Source: Micromonospora sp. ATCC 39149
GTDB lineage: Bacteria; Actinomycetota; Actinomycetes; Mycobacteriales; Micromonosporaceae
Length of the DNA stretch: 59,638 nucleotides
Assembly (NCBI RefSeq): GCF_000158815.1
Contig: NZ_GG657738.1
Coordinates: forward strand, 3,824,375-3,884,012
Direction: 5' to 3'
Part shown: positions 1 to 8,827 of the stretch, in pieces
Layout: each line of letters begins with the position of its first letter
Position numbering within the stretch: position 1 is the first letter of the stretch
Program-made: the position numbers and the translations under genes
Notes under the pieces: generated by a model
Database searches by the model: none
What the model was told of the DNA's origin: nothing
What the model saw: the letters and a program-made list of their open reading frames with translations, nothing else

Positions 1-701
1 GGCACCGGGACGGGGGTGGGCTCCGGCTCCGGGGTCGGTGACACGGGCGGCTCGGCCGGCGTCGGGGGCTCGCCCGGCTCCGGGGGCCGTGCCGGCTCGG
101 GCGGCTCCGGGTTCACGGGTGCGGATCGGTACACCCTGGCGTTGCCGGGCTTCGCCCCACCCGCCCCCTCGATCCCGGCGGCACCGGCCGCCTCGGTGGC
201 GGAGATCCGGTTCAGGCCGGGGACCGAGGCGCTGGCCCGGGCGGACGCGGAACCGGCGACGACGCTCCGCTGGCCCGGCGCGGTTGCGCCGCGCCGGGCG
301 TTCCCCGGGGTGGGCGTCGCGCCGACACCGGCGTCCGGCGTGGCACCTGCGGCGCCCGCGCCGTCTCCGCCGCTTGTCGGGCCGTGGACCACGCCCGCAC
401 CGCCCTGGGCGGGCGGTGCCGGCGGCTGACCCGCGCGCGGGCCGGGAACGGGATCGGCGGCCGGGGCGCCCACGCGGTACGTGGTCCCGCTGCTCCCGGC
501 GGTCGGCAACGCGACGCCGTCGGGCGGGACGGTCACGCTGGTGACGCTCACCCGGGCACGTGCCGTCGCGGCGGGCGCCCCGGACGACCGGTCAGTGGGC
601 GTGGTGGCGACCGGAGTGTGCGCCGGGCCGGCCGTGTCGCCGCCGGGGCCGGGCGGAGATCCGGGGCCGGCCGTTCCCGCCGGAACCTCTTGCTCGCCCA
701 T
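1..701 (-). CDS. Pro/Gly/Ala-rich hypothetical protein, N-terminal part (runs off the window)
   Basis: An open frame on the minus strand begins at an ATG (699-701) preceded by a strong GGAGG ribosome site about 7 bases upstream. It continues without a stop to the window edge, giving about 233 residues. The visible protein is low-complexity, rich in Pro, Gly, Ala, Thr and Ser, with a final acidic Pro-Glu tract (residues about 205-233). No signal peptide and no recognisable domain are visible; a short stretch near residues 55-75 (VPPDGVALPTAGSSGTTY) looks more ordered. It lies directly downstream of the NlpC/P60 gene on the same strand, so the two may be co-transcribed. The function is unknown, and any domain must lie beyond the edge. 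Confidence 0.6.
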   Translation of the reverse strand, partial: MGEQEVPAGTAGPGSPPGPGGDTAGPAHTPVATTPTDRSSGAPAATARARVSVTSVTVPPDGVALPTAGSSGTTYRVGAPAADPVPGPRAGQPPAPPAQGGAGVVHGPTSGGDGAGAAGATPDAGVGATPTPGNARRGATAPGQRSVVAGSASARASASVPGLNRISATEAAGAAGIEGAGGAKPGNARVYRSAPVNPEPPEPARPPEPGEPPTPAEPPVSPTPEPEPTPVPV

Positions 702-815
702 GGTCGTCCTCCGTGCCCACGCTCGCCTCCGTGCCCGAGGCGTCGGACCGGAAGTGTATGGGTGTCACGGTGCCACATTCCCGCCCGGCAGCACAGCCGG
801 AGTGGACGGATGCGC

Positions 816-2291
816 TCAGCCGGCCGCGCTTGTCGAGGCCTCCGGCGGGGTGCTGTCGCTCGGTTCCAGGCTGCTGGCCCCAACGGACGGTTCCGGCGAC
901 GGGGTCGGGGACTTCGACGGGCTCGGCGAGGGGCTCGGCGTCGTGGGCTTGGGCGTCGGCGTCGTGGGCTTGGGCGTCGGAGTGGTCGGCTTGGGCGTCG
1001 GCGTCGTGGGCTTGGGCGTCGGGGTCGTGGGCTTCGGGGTCGGCGTCGTCGGCTTGGGCGTCGGGGTCGTGGGCTTCGGGGCGGGCACCGCGCCGACCAC
1101 CCGGGTGGCGGCGTAGAGCCGCGACCAGCCCACGGTGCTGATCTTCACCGTCTGGCCCGTGGTCGGGGCCTGCACCATCTTGCCGTTGCCGATGTACATC
1201 CCGACGTGGTGGATCGTCGTCCAGCTACTGCCGGAGGCGAAGAAGAGCAGGTCGCCGGGGAGCAGCGCGCTGCGGCTCACCGTGCGGCTCCGGGTCGCGT
1301 AGTACTGGTCGCGGGACACCCGGGGCAACTGGTAGTAGCCCGCCGACCGGTAGGCGGCCCACATCAGCCCGGAGCAGTCGAAGGCGTTCGGGCCCTCGGC
1401 GGCCCAGACGTACGGGTCGCCGAGCTGGTCCAGGGCGTAGCGGACGGCGGCCAGCGCGGTCGGGCTCGCGGTGAGGCCGTTTTTGCTCTGCCCGTCGACG
1501 TACCCCGCGCCGAGCTGCTGTTCGAGGGCCTCCTGCTGGCGCTCCAGCTCGATCAGCTGCGCGGCGTTGTCCTTGCGCAGCTTGAGCAACTTCTTTTCCT
1601 GCTCGCGGAGCGACTTCTCCACGGCGGCGTACTGGTCCCGGACCGAGCGCACCCGGGCGTCGGCCGCCAGCCACGCCTGGTAGGCGACCTGCTCGGCGGC
1701 GCGGGCGCGGGCCAGTTCGCCGGCGGCGGCGGTCGTCGCGCCCTCGGCCTCCTCGCCCCGGGTGATCTGCTGGAGCAGGTTGAGCCCGTGCAGGTCCTCG
1801 GCGAACTCGCCGGGCGGCAGCGCGGCGGCGGCCTTGAGTGCGCTGGCCGCGGCGGCGTCGGCGCCCTCCTGGGCGCGGGCCAGGGCGTCGCGGGCCGCCT
1901 TCAGGTCCCGGTCGGCGGTCGCGAGCTGAGCCTCTGCCTCGGTGCGGGTTTGGCGCAGCCCGAGCAGTTGGTCGCCGAGGAGCCCCACCTGGGCCTCGGC
2001 GGCCCCGATGGCGGCGGCGAGCGGGCCGTTGCCGAGCGGCGTCACGGGCGTGCCGGGACCGGGGACGACGGCGCCGTTGAGGCCGGGGAGCTGGAACCCG
2101 CCGGTCGCGACGGGGCGCGATCCGGTGTCGGGCACCACGTTGGGCAGCGGCGGGTCGGCGTACACGGGAGTGGCGAGCGCGGCCGTGGCGACGGCGCTGA
2201 GCAGGGCGGACCAGAGCATCGGCCGGAGCACCGGGGAGAACAGCGGTGCCCTCCGTCGCTGCCGTCGCTGCCCTCGCGTGCTCTGCACCAT
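816..2291 (-). CDS. Secreted NlpC/P60 peptidoglycan endopeptidase with coiled coil and PKPTTPT-repeat tail
   Basis: This 491-residue protein is probably a cell-wall hydrolase of the RipA/CwlO type, cleaving stem-peptide bonds outside the cell. It has an Arg-rich n-region and hydrophobic signal segment (residues 20-45, cleavage near VYADP), then Ala/Glu-rich coiled coil (about 90-150 and 190-265). The NlpC/P60 domain (about 275-400) carries the nucleophile Cys306 in FDCSG and the base His361/362 in HHVGMY. The C-terminus has seven PKPTTPT units followed by a Pro/Ser tail, probably a spacer through the wall. The ATG has a GGGGAG ribosome site. It is divergent from mqnE. The family assignment is secure; the exact substrate is not. 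Confidence 0.92.
   Translation of the reverse strand: MVQSTRGQRRQRRRAPLFSPVLRPMLWSALLSAVATAALATPVYADPPLPNVVPDTGSRPVATGGFQLPGLNGAVVPGPGTPVTPLGNGPLAAAIGAAEAQVGLLGDQLLGLRQTRTEAEAQLATADRDLKAARDALARAQEGADAAAASALKAAAALPPGEFAEDLHGLNLLQQITRGEEAEGATTAAAGELARARAAEQVAYQAWLAADARVRSVRDQYAAVEKSLREQEKKLLKLRKDNAAQLIELERQQEALEQQLGAGYVDGQSKNGLTASPTALAAVRYALDQLGDPYVWAAEGPNAFDCSGLMWAAYRSAGYYQLPRVSRDQYYATRSRTVSRSALLPGDLLFFASGSSWTTIHHVGMYIGNGKMVQAPTTGQTVKISTVGWSRLYAATRVVGAVPAPKPTTPTPKPTTPTPKPTTPTPKPTTPTPKPTTPTPKPTTPTPKPTTPSPSPSPSKSPTPSPEPSVGASSLEPSDSTPPEASTSAAG
933..1079 (-). repeat. Seven tandem 21-bp units encoding PKPTTPT
   Basis: Seven head-to-tail 21-base units encode PKPTTPT (the last is PKPTTPS) at residues 405-453 of the NlpC/P60 protein. 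Several units differ only at synonymous third positions, so the peptide repeat is more uniform than the DNA. Copy number is likely to vary between strains. Confidence 0.9.
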
Positions 2292-2530
2292 TCCGCTCCC
2301 CGTCCGGCGTGGCTGGGCCGCGCTCGGGTGACGCGGCGGCGTGGGGCGGCACCTAGTGTGGTGCTCCCCACCCTGTCTTACCGCACCGAGGCAACGATGT
2401 CGATGGCGTGGCGGGTTACGGCCAGCTGAGAGTCCGGTGAGGTACGTCGCTGCGGTCGACCGGACCGTCGGTGCGTCGGCGACCCGACGTAGGCTCGACG
2501 GGACCGCAGGCGGAAGGGACGTGGCTTTCG

Positions 2531-3700
2531 ATGGACGCCGGACTCAAGCGCGAGCTCGAAGCGAAGGTGTACGCGGGGGAGCGGCTGACCCGCTCCGACG
2601 GCATCGCCCTCTACGACAGCGACGACCTGACCTGGCTGGGCCGCCTGGCGCACCACCGGCGCGCGGAGCGTAACGGCGACCGGGTGATGTTCAACGTCAA
2701 CCGGCACCTCAACCTGACCAACGTGTGCAGCGCGAGTTGCGCGTACTGCTCCTTCCAGCGCAAGCCGGGCGAGAAGGACGCGTACACGATGCGCATCGAC
2801 GAGGCGGTCCGCAAGGCCAAGGAGATGGAGGACGAGCAGCTCACCGAGCTGCACATTGTCAACGGCCTGCACCCGACGCTGCCCTGGCGCTACTACCCCA
2901 AGGTGCTGCGCGAGCTGAAGGCGGCGCTGCCGAAGGTAAACCTGAAGGCGTTCACCGCGACCGAGGTGCAGTGGTTCGAGAAGATCAGCGGCCTGAGCGC
3001 CGACGAGATCCTCGACGAGCTGATGGACGCCGGCCTGGAGTCGCTGACCGGCGGCGGCGCGGAGATCTTCGACTGGGAGGTCCGCCAGCACATCGTCGAC
3101 CACGCCTGCCACTGGGAGGACTGGTCGCGAATCCACCGACTGGCCCACTCGAAGGGCATGAAGACCCCGTCGACGATGCTCTACGGGCACATCGAGGAGC
3201 CCCGGCACCGCGTCGACCACGTGCTGCGGCTGCGTGAGCTCCAGGACGAGACGGGCGGCTTCCAGGTCTTCATCCCGCTGCGCTACCAGCACGACTTCGT
3301 CGACTCGGCGGATGGCAAGATCCGTAACCGGATCCAGGCCCGCACCACGATGGCGTCGCCGGCCGAGTCGCTGAAGACGTTCGCGGTGTCCCGGCTGCTG
3401 TTCGACAACGTCCCGCACGTGAAGTGCTTCTGGGTGATGCACGGCCTCTCGGTGGCCCAGCTCTCGCTGAACTTCGGCGTGGACGACCTGGACGGCTCCG
3501 TCGTGGAATACAAGATCACCCACGACGCCGACTCGTACGGCACCCCGAACACCATGCACCGCGACGACCTGCTGCACCTGATCTGGGACGCGGGCTTCCG
3601 CCCGGTGGAGCGCAACACCCGCTACGAGGTCGTCCGCGAGTACGCCGCCGCCCCGTCGCTGGCGCAGCGCCGGTCCGAGCCGCAGCAGGTGTGGGCCTGA
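2531..3700 (+). CDS. mqnE: Aminofutalosine synthase (radical SAM), menaquinone biosynthesis
   Basis: The 389-residue protein joins the chorismate-derived enolpyruvyl benzoate to SAM-derived adenosine to make aminofutalosine, an early step of the futalosine route. The radical SAM 4Fe-4S motif C-x3-C-x2-C is Cys66, Cys70 and Cys73 (CSASCAYC), followed by QRKPGEKDAYTM, typical of MqnE rather than MqnC. Further family marks are HIVNGLHP and LTGGGAEIF. The ATG at 2531 has a GGAAGGGA ribosome site; a longer frame exists from 2471 but lacks one. A TAGGCT box at 2490-2495 could be a -10 element. mqnA (18.4 kb) and mqnC (26.9 kb) lie in the same window. Confidence 0.93.
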   Translation: MDAGLKRELEAKVYAGERLTRSDGIALYDSDDLTWLGRLAHHRRAERNGDRVMFNVNRHLNLTNVCSASCAYCSFQRKPGEKDAYTMRIDEAVRKAKEMEDEQLTELHIVNGLHPTLPWRYYPKVLRELKAALPKVNLKAFTATEVQWFEKISGLSADEILDELMDAGLESLTGGGAEIFDWEVRQHIVDHACHWEDWSRIHRLAHSKGMKTPSTMLYGHIEEPRHRVDHVLRLRELQDETGGFQVFIPLRYQHDFVDSADGKIRNRIQARTTMASPAESLKTFAVSRLLFDNVPHVKCFWVMHGLSVAQLSLNFGVDDLDGSVVEYKITHDADSYGTPNTMHRDDLLHLIWDAGFRPVERNTRYEVVREYAAAPSLAQRRSEPQQVWA

Positions 3701-3723
3701 GCGGCCCCGTACCCTCGTAGGTC

Positions 3724-4158
3724 ATGAGCGAGTCGAGTCGGCAGGGCCAGGGCGGGTTCCCCCGGCGGGACGCCGAGGGGCGGATCGTCGCCCTCGGCGA
3801 CCTGCTCGGCATCAGCCTCGCCGGTCTGGTGATCGGCCTGCTCGCCCTGCTGCTGTTCGACTGGGGCTTCGCCACAGTGGGCGCGGGGGACTTCGGCCGG
3901 GCCAACGGCTGGCTGGCGATCATCCTGCCCGCGTGGCTGTACTGGGAGGACTTCCGGGCCTGGGAGTTCGGGGCGGCCCGGGTGGTGGCCGGGCTGGCGG
4001 CGGCCGGCCTCGCCGTGTTGGGCGGCCTGCTGGTGGCCGGCCTGGCCGACGGTCTGCCGCCGCTGCTCTCCGGCGGGCTCGCCGCCGCGACCTTCACCCT
4101 GGTGTACGCGGTGGTCTGGTTTCCCGGAGTCCACTGGCTGTCCCGCCGGACAGGCTGA
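3724..4158 (+). CDS. Small membrane protein, unknown function
   Basis: This 144-residue protein has a polar N-terminus of about 25 residues and then four predicted membrane helices (about residues 28-48, 60-75, 82-106 and 115-135). It starts 23 bases after mqnE on the same strand and is probably co-transcribed. No catalytic motif is visible. It is not recognised, though such proteins commonly sit beside mqnE-type genes in actinobacteria (inference). The reading frame is clean and its length and hydrophobicity pattern support a real gene. Confidence 0.7.
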   Translation: MSESSRQGQGGFPRRDAEGRIVALGDLLGISLAGLVIGLLALLLFDWGFATVGAGDFGRANGWLAIILPAWLYWEDFRAWEFGAARVVAGLAAAGLAVLGGLLVAGLADGLPPLLSGGLAAATFTLVYAVVWFPGVHWLSRRTG

Positions 4159-4228
4159 AACCCCGCCCGGCGGGGCCAGCCGGGGTGAACCTTCCGACCG
4201 GCGTGCCGGCTGGAGAACGGAGTGCGAC

Positions 4229-4495
4229 GTGAGCGCGGCGGTCAAGTACACGCTGGGCCGGATCGGGCTGTTCGTGGTGGTCATCGCGGCGCTCTGGCCG
4301 GTCGACCTGAACATCTTCCTGAAGCTCATGCTGGCGTTGGCGTTCTCCGCCGCGCTGTCGTTCTTCCTGTTGCGGGGATGGCGGGACGAGATGGCCGGGG
4401 AGATGGCCGGTGCCGCCGAGCGTCGCCGGGCGGAGAAGGAGCGGCTGCGCTCCGCCCTGGCCGGCGACGACGAGCAGCCCGGCGACGATCGGTAG
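4229..4495 (+). CDS. DUF4229-type small membrane protein
   Basis: This 88-residue protein starts at GTG 4229 behind a GGAGAACGGAG ribosome site. Two hydrophobic helices (about residues 10-27 and 30-48) are followed by a charged, Arg/Glu-rich cytoplasmic tail. Size, the YTLGRIGLF start and the FFLLRGWRDE junction fit the DUF4229 family of actinobacterial proteins of unknown role. It is the third gene of the mqnE transcript, 70 bases after the preceding membrane protein, and ends convergently with the C39 peptidase gene 10 bases away. Confidence 0.75.
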   Translation: MSAAVKYTLGRIGLFVVVIAALWPVDLNIFLKLMLALAFSAALSFFLLRGWRDEMAGEMAGAAERRRAEKERLRSALAGDDEQPGDDR

Positions 4496-4505
4496 GCGGG
4501 GCCGG

Positions 4506-5846
4506 TCACCAGTTGGTCGAGCCCGGGACCACCGGCCACGGCTTGTCCGCCGGCTTGATCAGGTACGCGACGCCGCCCGACCCGCTGGCCACCGTCCCGT
4601 CGGCCCGGTAGCGCTTGGTGCGCAGCCAGATCTGCTCGAACTGTTCCCGCTGATACACGTTGCGCACCTCCGCGTTCGACGACGACGCCGGGTCGTTGAC
4701 GATCACGTCGCCGTCGGCGGTGAAGCCGACGACCACGAAGAGGTGCCCGGAGGTGCCGTAGTTCGACCCGTCCAGCTCGGTGCCGAGGAAGGACTGCGAG
4801 GTGACGACGGGGATGCCGGCGGCGACGAACCGTTCCACCTCGTCGAGCGAGTGCAGCCGGGTCACCCGGGCGTCGATGCCGGGGAAGCTCGCGGCGTACG
4901 CGGTGTTGAACGGCCAGTTGCCCGCGCCCTCGTACTCGTAGTCCCAGGTCATCCGGGCGGCGTGGGCCACCTGGGGGTCGGTGTAGCCGGGGGTGACCCA
5001 GGCCAGGTCCTCGGCCGACGGGCCCCGGCCGTAGTACTCCAGCACCATCGTGGTCGACGTCGGGCTGCACCAGACCTGGCCGCCGCCGCCCCACTCGGGG
5101 TAGTTGCCCCGGTGGATCATCTGGGAGCGGGCGGGGACCGGCAGCTCCTTCCCCCAGGCGATCCCGCCCCGGCTCGGGGTGACGGTGAACCGGTCCGGCA
5201 CGTTCGAGCTCATCGCGCCGAGCATCCGGACCCGGGGCGAGGCCGCCTCGCCGGGCTTGCGGTAGAGGCTGAGCCGTAGCTGGTACGACCGCAGCAGGAC
5301 CCCGGCGTCGGCGTCGTCGATGGCGAACGTGTCCGTCCACACGCTCGACCAGGGGTCGCCCTGGCCGTCCAGGGTGGCGCGCATGATGTCCTGGTCGCCG
5401 GCGGCCCAGCGGGCCATCACGTACCAGGGGGTCCGGTCGCCGCTGTTGTACGTGCCCTGGAGCTCGACCTGGAGCCAGGTGCCCGCCGGGGTGTCGGCGT
5501 TCCACGAGGCGACCAGCTCGGTGGCGTCGAAGCCGATCCGGGTGACCGGCGAGGTCCAGGTGGCGTACTCCCAGGTGGTGGCGGTGCCGCCGTGCTCGTC
5601 GGTGAACTCGGTGGTGCCGGCGGGCCGGTCGATGGTGATCCCGGCGCCACGGCCGGGAACCGCCCGGGTGCCCTGGTGGGTGCCGGAGCGCCAGTCGGGG
5701 TGGCTGGACCACTCCTGGAACGTGATCTGCTCGTCGTGTTCGACGGGCGGGTGGTGGTCACCGGCGTGGGCGGGGACGGTCGTGCCGGCGAGGGCGAGCG
5801 CGGCGACGCCGGTGAGGGCGATCGCGCGAAGGGCTTTGCTGGCCAT
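4506..5846 (-). CDS. Secreted C39-like cysteine peptidase
   Basis: This 446-residue exported protein has a clear signal peptide (residues 1-28, ending AHA). An N-terminal beta-rich region (about 35-215, rich in Trp and Thr) precedes a papain-like Peptidase_C39_2 domain (about 235-435). The probable catalytic residues are Cys260 in QVWCSPTST, His368 in SGHLFVVVGF and Asp385 in VNDPAS. Such proteins are stand-alone secreted peptidases, not the bacteriocin ABC-transporter type. The ATG has a GGAG site 6 bases upstream. It is divergent from the M14 carboxypeptidase gene, so two secreted peptidases share one intergenic region. The substrate is unknown. Confidence 0.85.
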   Translation of the reverse strand: MASKALRAIALTGVAALALAGTTVPAHAGDHHPPVEHDEQITFQEWSSHPDWRSGTHQGTRAVPGRGAGITIDRPAGTTEFTDEHGGTATTWEYATWTSPVTRIGFDATELVASWNADTPAGTWLQVELQGTYNSGDRTPWYVMARWAAGDQDIMRATLDGQGDPWSSVWTDTFAIDDADAGVLLRSYQLRLSLYRKPGEAASPRVRMLGAMSSNVPDRFTVTPSRGGIAWGKELPVPARSQMIHRGNYPEWGGGGQVWCSPTSTTMVLEYYGRGPSAEDLAWVTPGYTDPQVAHAARMTWDYEYEGAGNWPFNTAYAASFPGIDARVTRLHSLDEVERFVAAGIPVVTSQSFLGTELDGSNYGTSGHLFVVVGFTADGDVIVNDPASSSNAEVRNVYQREQFEQIWLRTKRYRADGTVASGSGGVAYLIKPADKPWPVVPGSTNW

Positions 5847-6061
5847 GGGATCTCCGCGAGGTGAGGCGGGTCAGGCATGCTTGCCGGTCACTATCCCGCC
5901 CGGCGAGAAGTTTCGCCATACCTTCTCGTGAGGAAAGTCATTGCCGACGTGAGGATGCGGTCGGGATGGATCACATAGTGAAAGATATTGATTGATCGTG
6001 TGGCAGGTGGTGAAGTGTTGGCCACGAGACGGGATCTCCCCGTCCCCCCAGGAGGTTGTCC
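5847..6061. promoter_or_regulatory. Divergent promoter region of two secreted peptidase genes
   Basis: These 215 bases separate the C39 and M14 peptidase genes. They contain an unusually AT-rich patch (about 5968-6000) where promoters probably lie, though no clear -35/-10 pair could be assigned. A 7-bp inverted repeat, CGAGAAG (5904-5910) and CTTCTCG (5922-5928), with an 11-base loop, falls in the leader of the C39 gene and could be an operator or RNA hairpin. GGAGG at 5051-5055 plus 1000 (6051-6055) is the M14 ribosome site. Confidence 0.4.
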
Positions 6062-7378
6062 ATGGCCTTCCGCACCTCGACCCGCCTGCGTCGCGCACTG
6101 GTGCTCGCCACCGCCGTCGGCCTGGGCCTCACAGTCCTCACCGGGCCGGTCTCCGCATGGCCGACCCCAGAGCCCGCCGCCGAGCCGGTCGCCGCCGAGT
6201 ACGAGGTGCTCGGCGTCCGTACCCTGGCCGCCCGCAACGCGATCGCCCGCACCGGCGCGGCCGTCAACGCCGCCGAGCACGGCATCCTGCACGTCACGGC
6301 GACCGACGCCGAGGTGACGGCGATCAGGTGGCTCGGCTACCAGGTGAAGAAGCAGGTTGCCCCCGCCCAGGACGGCGTCGGCACGTACGCCTTCCCGCCC
6401 GCCGACTCGAACTACCACGACTACGCCGAGCTGACCGCCGTGGTGAACAAGGTGGTCGCGGACCACCCGAGCATCGCTCGCAAGATCAGCATCGGCAGGT
6501 CGTACGAGGGCCGCGACCTGATGGCCGTGAAGATCTCCGACAACGTCGGCACCGACGAGGCCGAGCCGGAGATCCTGTTCAACTCCCAGCAGCACGCCCG
6601 CGAGCACCTGACCGTCGAGATGGCGATCTACCTGCTCAACCTCTTCACCGACAGCTACGGCGGCGACTCCCGGGTCACCAACATCGTCAACACCCGGGAG
6701 ATCTGGATCGTCCCCACCGTCAACCCCGACGGCAGCGAGTACGACATCGCCACCGGCTCGTACCGGTCCTGGCGGAAGAACCGCCAGCCCAACAGCGGCT
6801 CGACGGCGGTCGGCACCGACCCGAACCGGAACTGGGGCTACAACTGGGGCTGCTGCGGCGGCTCGTCCGGCGTCCCGTCGTCCTCGACCTACCGGGGCCC
6901 GTCCGCCTTCTCCGCTCCCGAGACGAAGGCGCTGCGTGACTTCGTCAACAGCCGGGTCGTCGGCGGGGTCCAGCAGATCAAGGCGAACATCGACTGGCAC
7001 ACGTACTCGCAGCTCGTGCTCTGGCCGTTCGGCTACACCACGGCGAACACCACCACCGGGATGACGACGGACCAGTACAACACCTTCGCCACCCTCGGCC
7101 AGCGGATGGCTGCCACCAACGGTTACACCCCGCAGCAGTCCAGCGACCTCTACATCACCGACGGCGACAGCATCGACTGGATGTGGGGAGCGCACGGCAT
7201 CTGGGCGTACACCTTCGAGATGTACCCCGGCTCGTCCGGCGCCGGCGGCGGCTTCTACCCGCCCGACGAGGTCATCCCGGCCCAGACCTCGCGGAACAAG
7301 GAGGCGGTCCTGCTGCTTTCCGAGTACGCCGACTGCCCGTACCGGGTGATCAACAAGGAGGCCCAGTACTGCGCCTGA
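6062..7378 (+). CDS. Secreted M14 zinc carboxypeptidase
   Basis: This 438-residue protein removes C-terminal residues from peptides outside the cell. It has a signal peptide (residues 1-32), a propeptide-like section to about 110, and then the M14 catalytic domain. The zinc ligands are His178 and Glu181 (HAREH) and His313 (DWHTYSQ). Substrate-binding residues lie in DPNRNW (253-258), and the catalytic Glu386 lies in FEMYP. Cys residues at 264, 265, 425 and 437 suggest disulphides. An ATG at 6062 has GGAGG at 6051-6055; an in-frame TTG at 6056 overlaps that site and is less likely. The gene is monocistronic and followed by the cobalamin riboswitch. Confidence 0.92.
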   Translation: MAFRTSTRLRRALVLATAVGLGLTVLTGPVSAWPTPEPAAEPVAAEYEVLGVRTLAARNAIARTGAAVNAAEHGILHVTATDAEVTAIRWLGYQVKKQVAPAQDGVGTYAFPPADSNYHDYAELTAVVNKVVADHPSIARKISIGRSYEGRDLMAVKISDNVGTDEAEPEILFNSQQHAREHLTVEMAIYLLNLFTDSYGGDSRVTNIVNTREIWIVPTVNPDGSEYDIATGSYRSWRKNRQPNSGSTAVGTDPNRNWGYNWGCCGGSSGVPSSSTYRGPSAFSAPETKALRDFVNSRVVGGVQQIKANIDWHTYSQLVLWPFGYTTANTTTGMTTDQYNTFATLGQRMAATNGYTPQQSSDLYITDGDSIDWMWGAHGIWAYTFEMYPGSSGAGGGFYPPDEVIPAQTSRNKEAVLLLSEYADCPYRVINKEAQYCA

Positions 7379-7454
7379 CCGCTCGTGGTGCGGGGCCCCG
7401 GCGGGCCCCGCACCCGTGTCGGCGGCGTTACCTTCAGTGATAGTCCCTAGAACA

Positions 7455-7645
7455 GCGAGGTGCCCGGGGCGTGCGCTACGGTGGCACCGACCAGACCGCA
7501 GCGAAGCCGGTGTGAATCCGGCGCTGTCCCGCAACTGTGATGTCCCACCCGCGGCGTCCGGCCCCCGGCCGCCGTCGACCCAGGCGTCGGCCGACCGGCC
7601 GACGCCGACGTGTGTGGGGCGAGCCAGGTCGCCTGCGGCGCGGTC
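7455..7645 (+). promoter_or_regulatory. Cobalamin (B12) riboswitch
   Basis: The leader of the btuFCD genes contains the diagnostic B12-box core: GAAGCCGGTGTGAATCCGG followed by CGCTGTCCCGCAACTGT (about 7512-7548). The closing GAGCCAGGTCGCCTGC is at 7621-7636. A long GC-rich peripheral stem lies between them. In this family, adenosylcobalamin binding represses the downstream gene, here a B12 importer, so repression by the ligand is expected. The 5' boundary is approximate; the 3' expression platform is listed separately. Confidence 0.93.
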
Positions 7646-7695
7646 GCGACACGCGCTCTCGAGGAAGGGCGCCTCGCGGACGGGCACCCACCAGG

Positions 7696-7735
7696 CTCCT
7701 GTCGGCGAAGCACCACACTCCTCGACCGACAGGAG
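7696..7735 (+). promoter_or_regulatory. SD-sequestering hairpin, riboswitch expression platform
   Basis: CTCCTGTCGG (7696-7705) is the exact reverse complement of CCGACAGGAG (7726-7735), giving a 10-bp stem with a 20-base loop. The 3' arm contains most of the AGGAGG ribosome site (7731-7736) of btuF, whose GTG starts at 7741. The stem would therefore hide the ribosome site, which implies translational control by the riboswitch rather than transcription termination. No T-run follows the stem. Confidence 0.75.
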
Positions 7736-7740
7736 GACAA

Positions 7741-8685
7741 GTGTTCCGACGTACCCCCCGGATCTTCGCCACGACCCTCGCGGTGGCCGCGCTCGCGCTC
7801 GGCGCGTGCGCCGAGAAGAGCTCCGACGACGCCTCCGCCCCCGCCACCGGCGGCACCTCGGCCGCCGCCGCCTTCCCGGCCACCGTCGGCAAGCTCACGC
7901 TCGACAAGCGCCCCGAGAAGATCGTCTCGCTCTCGCCGACCGCGACCGAGATGCTCTTCGCCATCGGTGCCGGCAAACAGGTCACCGCCGCCGACGACAA
8001 CTCGAACTACCCGCCGGACGCGCCGAAGAGCGAGCTGTCCGGCTTCCAGCCCAACGCCGAGGCGATCGCCGGCAAGAGCCCCGACCTGGTGGTGCTCGCC
8101 AACGACACCAACAAGATCGTCGAGCAGCTCACCACGCTGAAGATCCCGGTGCTGCTCACCCCGGCGGCGGCCACGCTGGAGGATTCCTACCGGCAGATCG
8201 CCGACCTCGGCACGCTGACCGGCCACGCCGCCGAGGCCGCCGACGTCGTCACGCGGATGAAGGACGACATCGCCAAGCTCACCAAGGACCTGCCGCAGCG
8301 GCCGGAGAAGCTGACGTACTACCACGAGCTGGGCCCGGAGCTGTACAGCGCGACCAGCAAGACCTTCATCGGTTCGATCTACGCCCTCGCCGGCCTGGAG
8401 AACATCGCCGACGCGTCGGACGCCGACGGGCGCAACGGGGGGTATCCGCAGCTCTCCCAGGAGATCATCGTCAAGGCGAACCCCGACTTCGTCTTCCTGG
8501 CCGACACCAAGTGCTGCAAGCAGAGCCCGGAGACGGTCAAGGCGCGCAGCGGCTGGGCGGGCGTCACCGCCGTCAAGAACAACCAGATCGTCGCGCTCGA
8601 CGACGACATCGCCTCGCGCTGGGGCCCGCGGGTCGTCGACCTGCTCCGGGCCGTCGTCGACGCCGTCGCCAAGGTGCCGGCGTGA
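7741..8685 (+). CDS. btuF: Cobalamin ABC transporter substrate-binding lipoprotein
   Basis: This 314-residue lipoprotein captures cobalamin outside the membrane for the BtuCD importer. It begins at GTG 7741 behind AGGAGG; the lipobox LGAC gives lipidated Cys23. The periplasmic-binding-protein fold of PF01497 covers residues about 45-310, opening with RPEKIVSLSPTATEMLFAIG, the typical N-lobe start. The upstream riboswitch makes cobalamin (or a close corrinoid) the likely ligand rather than a siderophore, which the same fold can also bind. It is followed by btuC 107 bases later. Confidence 0.9.
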   Translation: MFRRTPRIFATTLAVAALALGACAEKSSDDASAPATGGTSAAAAFPATVGKLTLDKRPEKIVSLSPTATEMLFAIGAGKQVTAADDNSNYPPDAPKSELSGFQPNAEAIAGKSPDLVVLANDTNKIVEQLTTLKIPVLLTPAAATLEDSYRQIADLGTLTGHAAEAADVVTRMKDDIAKLTKDLPQRPEKLTYYHELGPELYSATSKTFIGSIYALAGLENIADASDADGRNGGYPQLSQEIIVKANPDFVFLADTKCCKQSPETVKARSGWAGVTAVKNNQIVALDDDIASRWGPRVVDLLRAVVDAVAKVPA

Positions 8686-8773
8686 CCCTCGACGAGCCGC
8701 GCCGTGCCGTTCCCGTGTCGACGTGTCGAGCCGTTCCCGTGCCGGGGCGCGGTGCGGATCGCGGTGAGGGGCG

Positions 8774-8827
8774 TTAAGAAGGGGCCCCTGCTATGCGGAA
8801 AGCGTTAACGGGGGGCCCCTCCTTCAC
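8774..8827 (+). repeat. 53-bp palindromic repeat, copy A
   Basis: This copy reads TAAGAAGGGGCCCCTGC, a short centre, then GCGTTAACGGGGGGCCCC and TCCTTCAC. It matches copy C (12748-12800, same orientation) and copy B (10745-10800, opposite orientation). Outer arms are inverted (TAAGAAGGGG against CCCCTCCTTCA), and each arm holds a GGGGCCCC-type core. It lies between btuF and btuC, and the ATG assigned to btuC sits inside it. Confidence 0.8.

Noticed and set aside
384..2429. Long plus-strand open frames of 300-700 codons opposite NlpC/P60, HelD, nuo and other genes
   Set aside because: They are low-complexity Arg/Ala/Gly/Pro shadows caused by high GC content, with no ribosome sites or domains.
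816..2470. c-di-AMP (ydaO) riboswitch upstream of the NlpC/P60 gene, as for many actinobacterial wall hydrolases
   Set aside because: The 5' region between this gene and mqnE is too short and lacks the conserved core.
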